DNA of 64,000 bases. Source: Tigriopus japonicus (lineage: Eukaryota; Arthropoda; Copepoda; Harpacticoida; Harpacticidae). The first letter of the stretch is position 1; the number at the start of each line of letters is the position of its first letter. The stretch lies in contig JAAGOF010000287.1 in the NCBI GenBank assembly GCA_010645155.1, positions 233,894 through 297,893 on the forward strand. The letters are read 5' to 3'. The notes beneath the pieces are model-generated. The model worked only from the letters and a program-made list of their open reading frames with translations, had not been told where the DNA came from and did not search any database. The translations under genes were made by a program, and so were the position numbers. Of this stretch, positions 50,431 to 61,521 are shown piece by piece.

Positions 50431-50961
50431 AGGAATTACTAGTGATGTCATGATTTTTGGCGGGAAATAAAATTCGGAAGACGTGTGTTTCAGATGAGCC
50501 TGCAAGGTAGCTTAAACGAAGATTCAGGCCTGGTAGTTGAAACAATTCCTTTCTCATCTGCAAAATTAAAGTTGGAACAACAATTCTTGACATTTTTTTT
50601 TGCAAAAAAATATGTTTTGTTGCTTTTATCTAAAATTTAGCTACATACATTGAGAGAGAGGGTTCCTCCGAACTTTTGAATCAGGAATGCCCGAATTTGA
50701 ATAACAAGATGGTCAGATTAGATTGGTTCCTATGACAAGCAAACCCAAAAACAAATAATAAGTTTAATTTAAGGCTTCCGATTTCTCCTTCTGTTTTAAG
50801 TTATTTTGCAATACTCCTCAAAATACATTAACCATGCCATTGCTCTTAAACGCACCATTTTTCAAAAATCTGACCCTTGAAAACTGAGACATTTTTTGGC
50901 AAGCCTGGACTGCTAATGGCAGTTGGTTTGTATTATGATACGGTAATCGCTCCCATAGAAA
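50431..50961. repeat. 530 bp dispersed repeat, copy 2
   Basis: Same orientation and full-length match to 21331-21853. It contains CTAGTGATGTCATGATTTTT and CCATGCCATTGCTCTTAAA and ends near ATCGCTCCCATAG. Confidence 0.75.
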
Positions 50962-51585
50962 CGTATCAATTAACTTAGTGCATACCTACTATTCGATGCT
51001 AGCGGGTGTTCTGAAGACAATAGGACGCCTAGCCATATCCCATACATCGTGATTGAAACACTTTAAATATCTCAGCTTAATTTCATGACACGGAAAAAAC
51101 TTTTGCCTGTCAGGTCAATATTTAGCAGACGGCGAGTTTCCTCATGAAGTGCCCATTTTGTGCATATGATGAAAATACGTTTTTTTCGGTCTCCCCCAAT
51201 TTTGGCCAGGGTTGGAGACAGGAAAAATTAAAAAGATTGAAAACAATGTCGCTGAAGAATTCCTTTGTATCTCCAACATGTTTTTGAGTTTCATACGTAA
51301 TTTTGTGAGTCCAACTGACTCTGAATTATAGGCTTGGTATGTTGCTCCTTTTTTGTGAATCACTATATAATGAAGATAAGAGAACTTAGAAATTAAGTAG
51401 ACTCATGTAGACTTCAAAATTTTTCCATGATTACACAAAAAAAACTTCCTTGTTACTTCGATTGTCGTTGGATGAAAATTGTCCTTCAGCTCTCATGTTA
51501 TTCCGGTAGTGCAAGTTATTTTTACGGCATGTCAATTGTTTCTATGAACCACGTGAAATTTTCTGTCAGTAGCAAAAGTATTTGT

Positions 51586-52050
51586 TAGTGCACTATAATA
51601 AAAGAACAGGATCATAAAGTGAGCCATCTAGTGGATTTCATGCGGCAACAGCTGGCAGTTCCCATGATACACGCATTTTTGAAGATTGCAACGGTCATTC
51701 ATCAGTTTTGGACAAACTAAAGTGCCTCAAATGTTGACTAAGTATTGTTAATGGACCTGTGGTGGTTTTTGGTTGAAATTGTTGGTAAAATCCCTTTCAA
51801 ATTGGCATGGAAATCTAACTACTGAAAAGGTAACTCAGGCATGATCCATGCCAAAATTCATCAGAAAAATACCTAAAGTTCTATTTGGAGTTCCGCCATC
51901 AACATTTTAGGCACTTTAGTATGTCCAAAACTGACGAATGACCGTTGCAATCTTCAAGAATATGTGTATTATGGGAACTGTGAGCTGTTGCCTCATGAAA
52001 TCCCCTAGATGGCGCACTTTATGACTGTACTCTTTTGTTATAGTGCACTA
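51586..52050. mobile_element. Long inverted-repeat element
   Basis: 465 bp with arms of about 160 bases. The left begins TAGTGCACTATAATAAAAGA; the right ends TTGTTATAGTGCACTA. Inner parts of the arms match as well (ATTGCAACGGTCATTCATCA and TGACGAATGACCGTTGCAAT). A foldback-type non-autonomous element with no ORF. Confidence 0.8.
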
Positions 52051-55000
52051 GTACTTGTTAATCAATTGAATTCAAATTTCCAGCTTTGTACTAAAAACCA
52101 ACTGTTTTTTATCATTTTCCAATTGTTGAAGAATGACTTCATAGAAGCTTACAAATTGTCAGTGTTTCACATTTTGGCTTATTTATGAGGTCTGCAGGTA
52201 GGCTAGAACTTTCTCTAACAAGTGATAAAAAGTAGTTTGATGGCTTAATTTGGACCAACAGAAAAATTAATACATAAACAAATACTATGTAAAAGAAAAT
52301 CAGTTCAATGCAAATGAATCCGAATTTGAGAGTTGTCAAAATTAAGAGAACCACTTTGTCTATTTCTAGTTATTGAATTTGTCTCGAAATAAGGAGTGCA
52401 AAAACTTGGATGTATTTGACGCCAGAGGGTAAAATGCAATCGGCTCGAACGTTTTACGATTGTCACGTAGAATAGCTTCAGAATTTGGCTTGCATACCTT
52501 GTCGAAACAAAAAAAAATTTCGAGCGCTAAAACAATTAGTGATAAACAAACACATTCTGAAATAAAACCAAACTTTTAGTTAAGAAATAGGTACACAGGC
52601 ACAAAATGACACCAAACTTTCGGCGAAAACAGATGTTTTTTTCTTCAAAATTTTGTCTCCCAAGCGTCATCAAAATATCATTTGAAGCAATCAAAACCTT
52701 AAATTTATTTTGCATGCCACTAGCTCTTTCAATTTTAGTAAAACGGGATTAGTGCACCAAATTCATTAAGTAAAGATTGATCTTCCATTCTTCAATTAGA
52801 GCTCCAATTAGTCATAATTGGACTCTAAACAGCTTTCATCAGTCCCCAAAATTGCAAAGCACCTAATGAAAGTCTCACACGCTACACCTCTCAATCAAAA
52901 TGTTCCTTTTTGATGCATGGATTCTGCCTCTAATCGTCTCCATTTAAAGTTGATGCTTGTAGGTGTTGATTCGATTTTTGGCGAGGAAACTGAAGCGTGA
53001 CTCGATCGCGTTCCTCATAATTTTGTTTGTGGTTCGAATTTCAATCTTTCGCATTTCATTTTTATGGATGCATCTGATTTTCAATTGGGACTAATACAGT
53101 CAAACCTGAAGTGCAGACGGGTTGAGATAAGATAACGGGGTGTTACCAAAACTTTCACTCTCTCTTGTCAGGGATTATCTGTTCTTATGCTATCCATATG
53201 GGCCTGGGGAAAGAACCCAGTCTTGCAACAATATTCGTTGTAATCTAGAAAAGGCATTTTTTGGGTGTCCGAAAATAGTAATATAAACTCTCCATTAAGT
53301 GAGGCCAATTTGCAGCAGAGGGTTTCAATTGATGGGATACTCATTTAGCAGAAAAATAATGGGACCAAGTGGCCGAGGTTGCGAGAATGTCATATTGACA
53401 AAAATGCTAAATCAGACTTTTTGGTTAATGAAAAATGTCATGTAATATGCATCCATATTATGGCTCCATAATATAATGGAGACAAATTATGTAGCAAATT
53501 AAAGTTATCTCTGTCATTTATTGACTGAATGTTGTACCAAACAGTTTCCTGATAATGCGCTAAATATCTTCGCAACTAGGAAAAACTGAGCCTCACATCA
53601 ACCTCCAGTAGAATTCCATTAATTTAATTGTGGGCTTCCTTCCAAACTTTTCTTGGCATCGTTTGATTGGGAGCCAATATATTGATGCAATCACGACAAA
53701 GACAACCATTATGAAGTGGAACGCGAGGAAGTTGATCCGAGAAGTCATAGAACAAACAGTCATTGAACTCTTCAAATCACATGCCATCATCATGATGACA
53801 ATGGCGTCGTTTTGGATACTGAGCTGAGTGGACAAGTCATTGCAGAAATTAGCCAAGAATTTCACTTTTTAACTTACATACTTGTAGCACATCAGGCTTG
53901 CAAGTCATGACGATTATGTGGGGTTGGTTGGCACACGCCCTCTTCTTAAAGTACACAAGAGCAAACATGGAGAGCTATCCAAGACAGGACATCGAGGCCT
54001 TGTCTTTATTGTTCTTATTGGGATTGTGAAAGTGCTTTTTCAGCAATGTTTTGGCTAATCATGACCACAAGAGTCCTGTCATCTTCCATTTCACTCCTGC
54101 CTTTGACGTACGATATGAAGGCTGAAAGCTCGAGAAAAACGTCGATTGGATTTAAGTCACAGATGTGACTGGAATGAATCTTTTGGATCTTTACGTTAAA
54201 AGAAAGTGCGTGTTTGCTTTTGAACGAATAGCCATTCAATAGGGTAACTTGTCTTTTACACGGACCTCATCTCGATTGATGTAGTGTCTGCGTACTCTTA
54301 GTTGAACTTTTCTCCCTTCTGACAAAAGCTGTATGTTCTACAAAGACGCGTATTAATGGTGTTTGCCCGTAAAGATACAGACTTCCCTTAAAAATCTTTG
54401 AATGACCAGTTTAGTTAAACTTGAATCTCATGACGGATCCAAAAAGGTTTCTAAGTGGGGAGTCAATTCTTTCCGAAGATTTTTGTTTATTTTTTTTGTT
54501 TATTGAAAATTTCCACTCTAGACACTTGAACACTTAACATAGTGTAAAAAGCAACTTTCTGCGCCGTTTGTTGATTCAATACCAAAAAAAAAAAAAAATC
54601 AATTTGAAACCCCCTCTCTTCACGTTTTATAACTTTCCATCACATTTTTCCATTTCAATCGAGTCCAAAAAGTCACATTTTTCGAGGCCTGTATAATATT
54701 TTTTTTCTTGAAAATTTCCCTTTGTAACTTCCAAAGCAGCAATATAATAGCTCTATCCCTTGACCAAAATTGACTTGTCTTCATGTTGTATTTCAATTCC
54801 AGAGGAATGCCTGGAAAGCCGCTAAAATTAATCTGTATTTATAACAGCCACAGGCCATGCCAGACTCCAACACAATCAATAATAGCTTTACAGAAATTCT
54901 GGCCAGTGCTTTAGATAAATCCATCCAAACTTGCCCATTCACCGTTGAAAACGCTGTTCTACCTTTCTCTTTCCAAAGCTTCATACTACATTGGTACAGT

Positions 55001-56520
55001 AGATAGAACCGCGAGATCAAGAGCGAACAAGCGAGCGGCAAAGAAAGATATTACCGCTATCTGACAGGCCTCGTTGCCGTCACCGGCGTCGTTTTCGAGA
55101 CCTGTGGCGCCTTTTGGTGGCTCTCACAAGGGTGGAAGATTCGTTTTGATGATGCTGAACAACAGTACTTTCTGCCCTTATGAGAGCGATTTCATAGCGT
55201 GGACCGTAATATCTGTTGGATAGCATTAGGTTCTTCAGTAGTGCTCTATCTCTCATCCCCGACTGAACCTCCTCTACTTTGGAAGTGACTCTCCCAGTCA
55301 TTGACCAGTCTCCATCCGGACTTTTAGTGTTCTTGGTAGAGCTCTACTGATCCCAGTTTTCGATTTGACCTAGTGCAAAGTTTGCTTTGGACTTTAGTGA
55401 TTCATATCCCTGCGTTGTTTTAGTTCCCGTCTAAAGCGACCTCTTCATACATTCACTCACACATACACGCTCTTGCGAGATTCAGTTTTTTCGCATTTAC
55501 AACTAAAGCGCCAACTACAGGTTTTTATAGAGAGATCTTTCACTGTGACAGCATCATTTTTTGTTTGAAGAAGAAAAAAAAATCTTTTTTTCCCATTTTC
55601 CATTAAGAACAACCTTTTCCAGTTTTCTTTTTTCCACTGTTTCCTCACCATCCAGTTAAAGGAATAGGAGGGGGCGTGTCCACCTCCCCTTTAGCTGGTG
55701 GTGAATCCATTAAGATTCCGTTTAACTCATATTCATTTGGAATAGAAATTGCTTGTTTCTGTTCCTTCTCATTTTTTTCCTGAAAACTTGAAATGCCAAC
55801 CAACTTTTGTTTAACTTAACACTGTTTTGAAATGGGCGGTGGACTTGTTTCCTTTGTACCATATTTCCTTTCCGAATTCATCCCGATCTCTTTTTGCCGA
55901 GCAAGATGACCAAAACCTGCCTTCCATTTCACACCAATCGAACCCCTCAATGATGTTTTTCGCGGGTTGGTCCAACATTTTTGGTTGATTCTTTCACTTT
56001 GTTCACGCACTTTGAAGATGGTTAAAATCGTAGTAAAGGTGGATACAAGTTGGTTTTGAAGAGAGCCCACAATCGTTTCGGAAGATTTCACTCCTTGTCG
56101 AGTGACTTTTTCCATCGAAATGTGAAGTTTTTTTATAACAAGAAAAGGGAGATATAAGTCTCGAACGTGCAGGATGGCCAGCTTTGGCTTCTCCGCCCAA
56201 TCTCTTCAAGTCTAGCTGTGACTAGCACTCCTCAACCACCTGACAACCATCTTCATGTGTGGTTAATAGAGAAGCAAAAACCACCGCGATTAGTGTCATA
56301 GACGGGGAAGCATTGTGTTTGCAAAAGCCATTCAGAGCCTTCAGTTGATCTTGCTGGGTAAACGAATCGGTACGGGTGATCCATAACTCTGCAAATAGTA
56401 GCTCACTAACATTACGTATAGTGTATATTTTCCACTAACTCAACCACCCCCGCCCCTTTCCCGCTAAAAGAAACGTCCCCAGTGTACATACATAACCAGC
56501 CCCAACCCCAATTTTTAGCC

Positions 56521-56881
56521 ATGGGTAACTTCGCCGCTAAAAGCCAACAACTTTACCATGCTTCTGAGGCCGACGCCTTTGATCGTGTGGGCAGGGCCGG
56601 TGTGGCAGCTGCTGCCGAAGCTGGAAATGCCGCCGACGTCGCCGGAGCTGGTTCGAACCTCGTCGGGGCACTCTCTTCTGGCTATGGTGGCCATGGGGGT
56701 GGCTACGGCTACATCCAAGAGGAGGAGTGTCCCGAGGGGATCGACGAAGATCTGGCCTTGCTAATCACGGCTGCGGCCATTGCGGCTGGAGCCTACATCG
56801 TGTTTAGGCAGGTCACCCTTCAACAGGGTGGCCGGAAGCGAAGATCCCCACTAGACCACTTTGGCGATATGTTTTTTTCTG
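56521..56881 (+). CDS. Ala/Gly-rich single-pass membrane protein, exon 1 (member 11)
   Basis: 120 codons plus one base, ending at TCTG/GTAAGT. Ala-rich helical start (17-48), short Gly/Tyr/His stretch 51-64, one Cys (70) in EEECPEGIDED, helix about 78-97 (LALLITAAAIAAGAYIVFRQ), GRKRRS at 104-109 and closing LDHFGDMFFSG. An acceptor-like AATTTTTAG ends two bases before the ATG, the first in frame. The donor has the best consensus in the array. A terminal exon starting at 57049 would add only four or five residues. Confidence 0.82.
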
Positions 56882-57067
56882 GTAAGTTCTGATTTCCATG
56901 TTCTAGTTAGGCGATTTAGATATGGTTAGGACCACCGTTCGGTTGCGTGATTCCCAGGGTGACAATGCAGAATCGAAATGACTTGACTGACTGATTGGGA
57001 ACTTCTTCTTGTTTTGGTACAATACCTTCTCCATCTTTTGTTGTTTAGTCAGTGACCAAAGGTGACC

Positions 57068-57834
57068 ATGTCTCCATCTCCCAGGCAAAAGATTCTGATC
57101 TTGCCAATTCAAGTTCGGCCAAACACGTGGCTCCCTGAGCCTTACGTAAATAGTGCTGTCAAAGTGTCGAGTTCAAAAATCGCAGAACCCAGTGTCTCTG
57201 AAACGATATATTCTTATAGCGACGAGGAACCTGATCCTCCCATGGAAGTGATTGAATACATTTACGACGAGGATCCATCTCAGCCATCGTATTGGCAACA
57301 ACCATCCCGCTCAAATTCCCGATCTTACAGTACCTCGTACTACCCTCCACCCCCAAAATATTTGCAATACCCTCCCAGACCTTCATATCAAAGATATCCC
57401 GGAATGCTGGCTGTTGCTCCACGAANNNNNNNNNNNNNNNNNNNNNNNNNNNNNNNNNNNNNNNNNNNNNNNNNNNNNNNNNNNNNNNNNNNNNNNNNNN
57501 NNNNNNNNNNNNNNNNNNNNNNNNNNNNNNNNNNNNNNNNNNNNNNNNNNAATGCTGGCTGCTGCTCCACGGAGGACTTTTGGGCCCGATTTATTCGATA
57601 ATCCAAATACTGCCCCATCCACAGCCTTTTTCGACCTTCGAGCTCTTGGTCGGGCCTTGGGCACTGGTCTGGTCATGAGTCCATTGACCTACTTGTCAAT
57701 TATCGCTGTGATGTTCATGATCACGATTTGGGTGAATAACCAACTCGTGGCGTACTTGTATGAACTGGGTTACGAACCTGTACCTTACTACGAAACTTTC
57801 CGCTCTGTCCCTCGAAACCATTGGTCCTCCTCAG
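57068..57834 (+). CDS. Membrane protein with gap, exon 1 (member 12)
   Basis: Starts at ATG 57068, 19 bases after an acceptor-like TTTTGTTGTTTAG. The first 119 codons are acidic, then Pro/Tyr/Ser-rich (PPPPKYLQYPPRPSYQRYPG). After the 125-base N-run the frame continues ALGTGLVMSPLTYLSIIAVM through a helix that aligns with the helices of members 13-16, then a Tyr-rich tail and donor TCAG/GTAGAA at 57834. It has no cysteine pair and no basic run after the helix. The 23 bases before the gap (57403-57425) match those after it (57551-57573) with two differences. Collapsing them restores one frame, so little may be missing. Read without splicing, the frame stays open to 58019. Confidence 0.65.
57426..57550. 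other. Assembly gap (N-run)
   Basis: 125 Ns inside member 12. The flanks share AATGCTGGCTG, then TTGCTCCACG / CTGCTCCACG, so the gap may be an overlap with small differences or may hide tandem repeats of the Pro/Tyr-rich part. Confidence 0.7.
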
Positions 57835-58942
57835 GTAGAAAGATGGATGATTATATCAATCACCTGGTCAATGACATTTTGGTTCAACTTTCAAGTCATG
57901 TTTTGCAATGTACGATGGATTTCACTACTCTCTCTCTTCACTTGAGCAAACTCCCAAGTGCACTTATTACGAGATGTGGAAAGTGTGGTGCAAATAAAGA
58001 ACAGAGAGAGGGAGATTGATACAAGTCTCGGATGATGATCACATCATATCTACCAGAAGAAAAAAGTTTCCCTTTAAGGCGAGAATAGCAATGGTCACTT
58101 TCCGCTTGGCGAAAAATTAGTACATAGAAAAAGAGAGACTTGTCGTTCAACAATAAACTTGGTACATATGTTGTTGATCCACAAAATATCATATTCAATC
58201 CCAATATTCTTGATAGATGTCTCGATTTTGTTGTCATCTGGTGTCGCTTTATACAAGAACACCGTGTGGGTATATGGTTCTCAGCACAATGGAGACGAAT
58301 GAACGTGGATTTTTTCTTCCTCAGTACCTCTTTGTAGCAACTGTACTTGATGCGACAAGAGAGAGGCGAGATTCTCACACCGTTAGATGTCCACGTTTTC
58401 TTTAGGAGCAACTCCAACTAGCTTGTTGTGTAATGGGGCTAGAGAGTCGACGTTTTTTCCCATCGAAGCGTCGGAATTTGGGAGCGAGACTGAAGGGCTA
58501 ATAGGTGCCATTATAGTATTGGGATTTTAATCTGAGACTTGGAACACGATCTAACCAACCTTTTTCTCTTCTAGGTAAGTGTCTTACGTTCAAAACCGTT
58601 CATGATGTGTGGGGGGTGAGTTTCTGCAATTAAAGTAAAATGTAGCGGAGATTAACGCCAAGTTGCGAGATTTTGTATGAAAGGTTCCGTGACGTCTATG
58701 TAACCACAAAATTGCTCTTGTTTCTCTTTGCTTGCAACACATTCTCTGACAATTAAGGATCTATTATTGCAATGCCACAGAATTGTGGTTTTAGACTTCA
58801 GAAATAAGCCTCTGGAATGAATCCAAGTACAAGGCTAATGGAAGGGGATTAACTCCACAAATTGTAGCCACCTTTCGAACAGAGCCCAATGTTTTTTGGG
58901 GGGGCCTCTTCAGTTCCCAACCAAACCCCATTCTGAGCAAAC
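57835..58942. other. Spacer between members 12 and 13
   Basis: No other gene supported. It holds the candidate ratchet site at 58574/58575 and an acceptor-like GGCCTCTTCAG ending at 58913, 29 bases before the next ATG. Confidence 0.4.
58575..58581 (+). promoter_or_regulatory. Candidate ratchet (zero-length exon) splice site
   Basis: CCTTTTTCTCTTCTAG is followed immediately by GTAAGTG, the same arrangement as at 46596/46597. The reading as the end of a small 5' non-coding exon of member 13 is equally possible. Confidence 0.4.
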
Positions 58943-59177
58943 ATGTCGTTTTACAGTGAAACTAGTCATGATTACTCCAATTTTGGAAGTGGTAGTGGAG
59001 GCTCTAGCTACGGTCAAGGTCACCATGGCCATTTAGAGTGCTGCCCTCTAGTGGTGGATCCGTTAACTTACATCGCCCTTGTCGGCGGTATCTTGGCAGC
59101 CACATTCTTCTCCAATCAACTCATCACAATGAATATCATGATACGAAAACGCCGACGAAGAGACACCACGGTTCTAG
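58943..59177 (+). CDS. Short Gly-rich single-pass membrane protein, exon 1 (member 13)
   Basis: 78 codons plus one base to a GT at the family position (CTAG/GTTCGA, a weak donor); unspliced it ends at 59200 with eight more residues. Start MSFYSETSHDYSNFGSGSGG, CCPLVVDPLTY with the cysteine pair at 33-34, helix about 41-62 (YIALVGGILAATFFSNQLIT), RKRRRRD at 68-74. The CCPLVVDPL block is shared with member 14 almost exactly. Confidence 0.8.
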
Positions 59178-59470
59178 GTTCGACTTTCACTCTTCATTAG
59201 GGTCTACATATAATACAGACATCTCCCGTTAGATCAGGAAAGTTTTGCAAGTACTCCCAACTTAAACTAAAAGCCTGAATGTTTCAAGAGAGTCTTGTGC
59301 TGAGATGTGGATTGAATTGGGCGAAAGTGCCCATGTATTGTCACCCATCTTGTCCAGTTTAGCATGACATATGGTAGATTTGATTTTGGGCTAAGAGCAA
59401 TGAGTTGGCAAATTTGAGATCCAATGGCTCATATTTCACCAGTTGAAGCGGAATACCCAAAGAAACAGCA

Positions 59471-59837
59471 ATGGATTTCTACCTCTGGCCCAAAACCGAG
59501 AAGTTTGTTCGACATAGGCCGAGATACTCTTACAGACCTCGGTCTTCTTACCCCACTTCTACAACCACCACAACAACCTCAGTGCCCTACCATGATTACG
59601 ACTACTACAATTACGTGGACAACTCTCGTTATGGTCAGAGTAGTGATATTGATTATGGAACGAGCTATTCGCATCACTCGCAGATGTGTTGTCCGTTAGT
59701 GGTGGATCCATTGTCCTTGGTCGCCCTTATTGGATCGGTTGTGGGTGCGGCCTTTTTCCTCAATACCACCATCACCCCGGCTTTAGGAATGGGTGGGGCA
59801 GCCCCAGCTCCAACGACCTTTTTTAGATTTGGCAGAG
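59471..59837 (+). CDS. Tyr-rich single-pass membrane protein, exon 1 (member 14)
   Basis: 122 codons plus one base, ending at AGAG/GTACGA. Basic/aromatic start, a Thr run (30-36), Tyr/Asp/Ser-rich 39-70, CCPLVVDPLSLVALIGSVVG with the pair at 73-74, helix about 81-102. It lacks the basic run after the helix and ends in an Ala/Pro segment and FFRFGRG. The other frame with an ATG at 59424 does not contain the family features. A good acceptor (ATTCAGTGTCCTCGCAG) ends at 59949; the exon 59950-60011 would add FEKKLTKCYVSFETSKKMI after a Gly, with one Cys. This is among the more convincing second exons. Confidence 0.78.
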
Positions 59838-61136
59838 GTACGAAAGCAGTCGCTCTTGTAGTTTAAAAAGTGTTTTAATTGGCTCAATTTTAGCATTATA
59901 ATTCAAAGACTACGATAATTGGTCCTCCAAATATTCAGTGTCCTCGCAGGATTCGAGAAGAAATTGACAAAATGCTACGTTTCATTTGAAACGTCAAAAA
60001 AAATGATTTGAATTGCATTTCCCGCCAAGTATTCAACTTTTTACGGGATTTCCTTTTTTTCCTCTTATCCTTTGGCGACACTGTCCCAAGTGGGACCACT
60101 TTATTCCATGAGCACATTATCTAATGATTGTGCTTCTGGCTCAATAATGAACTTCAGAATGATGCTGAGGAGACAACCTAACAAAGGCAATGCTAATCTA
60201 ATCTTTAAGTTGTAAAACCAATATAATGAAAACCAAGAGATTTGGCATTTGCTGGCTGTCACTTACATTTAAATAAACCTTGAACACTTTATTTATGGGT
60301 GCCCTATTTTGTTCTCATAATGGACAACTTGCATCACAGCAAACCTTATTAAGGAAACAAAGTTGCGCTTTAATTTAAGAAAAATGACAATTGTTTGCGG
60401 ATTTATTTTAACGCTAAATGGAATGGGATTCCGTGTAAAGAAAGTGAAAAAACGTTCTTAGATCCTTTTACTAGCATTTTAAAGAAAGTTTTGTCCTTTA
60501 TTTTTTTCATTTTTTTGATAATGATTCATTCGTTCGAACTCTTGATGCGGTCGACAAATGGAATTTTGAAGAACTCCCACCCATTTACGACCTGGTAAAT
60601 TTAAACGAGAAGAAAACGTGAAAAAGTTGCATTGGCAAATGGTAATCAAAGTGAAGAAACTGAAAATACTATGTTCACCAATAACATTTTATCGAAATGA
60701 TAAAAAGTTTACAAGCTAAGCTAATCAAAAAAAATGATAATAGAACAATACACACACAAAAAGGATAAGAAGAAATCAGGAGTGAGTCACAAAAAGAAGG
60801 CTCGTTATCTGAAGCTCAACTGTTATCAACATGCAAGCAAACAACTCTTTTAATTGATGAACTTAAGGATGAAATGGCAAATTAAAAATAAGGCCTGTCA
60901 CTCATTAAACTTTCCCTGCACAATTCATGCATCCCAAGATATCCTATTCACGCACTCCTCTGGCTGAAATTGAGTGTCCGTTTCAATCGAAAGTGCCCAT
61001 TTCGGCAACTTTAATAGAAGCGATGCATCCTTTTCGCAATAAAAAGAACCTACTTTCGAAAACGGTCAGACAAGTCTACATAGGAGCTCCAAAGTTCAGG
61101 ATCCTCAGTTACCTTTGAATACCCAAATCGTTCACA
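59838..61136. other. Spacer between members 14 and 15
   Basis: Contains the candidate second exon of member 14 (59950-60011) and the dispersed repeat at 60297-60393. No other gene supported. Confidence 0.4.
60297..60393. repeat. Dispersed repeat copy B
   Basis: Same orientation as bases 1-108 of the window: GGGTGCCCT, TTGTTCTCA and AGAAAAATGACAAT are shared. Confidence 0.55.
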
Positions 61137-61521
61137 ATGTGCTTTGGATTCGGACAAGAAAAGGAGCAGTTTGCTTTGACCAAGCCAAAACTTGGACATC
61201 GATTGCGACGACCTTTTAAGGAAGATCTGAACACAGGATCGTCTTCGGTGAATTATGGAGATTATAGTTATAGTTACAATGACTTGGATTTGGCAAAGTC
61301 GGATAAAGGTTTTGATTATCAATATGAGACGGGCGTTTCGACAAAATATGCTGAGTGCTGCCCAATTGTGGCGGATCCATGGGCAGTTGCCACACTTTTT
61401 GGGGCAATTATTTTGGGGGCAGTGGTGCTTAATAGAACAATACCTGCGAATTTGACTGCAAGAAGTTTTAGAGATCAAGAGTACATTTTTGATGAAGACA
61501 GCTTTTTTAGAGTTGATGAAG
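61137..61521 (+). CDS. Tyr/Asp-rich single-pass membrane protein, exon 1 (member 15)
   Basis: 128 codons plus one base, ending at GAAG/GTAAGC. Basic start, Tyr/Ser/Asp-rich 38-65, AECCPIVADPWAVATLFGAI with CC at 74-75, helix about 81-100 (WAVATLFGAIILGAVVLNR), then an acidic tail (DQEYIFDEDSFFRVDEG) with no Arg/Lys run. The first ATG in frame is used. A possible second exon starts at 61682 (TCTGGATATTACAG), ten residues to a stop at 61713; weak. Confidence 0.78.

Larger units (their letters stand above)
46494..56520. other. 10 kb repeat-rich break in the array
   Basis: No member of the family is visible. Contents: the candidate ratchet site (46596), pogo-like MITE (47024), reverse-transcriptase relic (47427-48170), an AT-dinucleotide tract (about 49037-49072), the 530 bp dispersed repeat (50431), a long inverted-repeat element (51586) and, on the minus strand at 53593-55301, open frames with hydrophobic stretches that could be an eroded gene but could not be joined. 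Confidence 0.5.

Noticed and set aside
59424..59699. Alternative start and frame for member 14
   Set aside because: The frame lacks the cysteine pair, helix and donor; the 59471 frame carries all of them.
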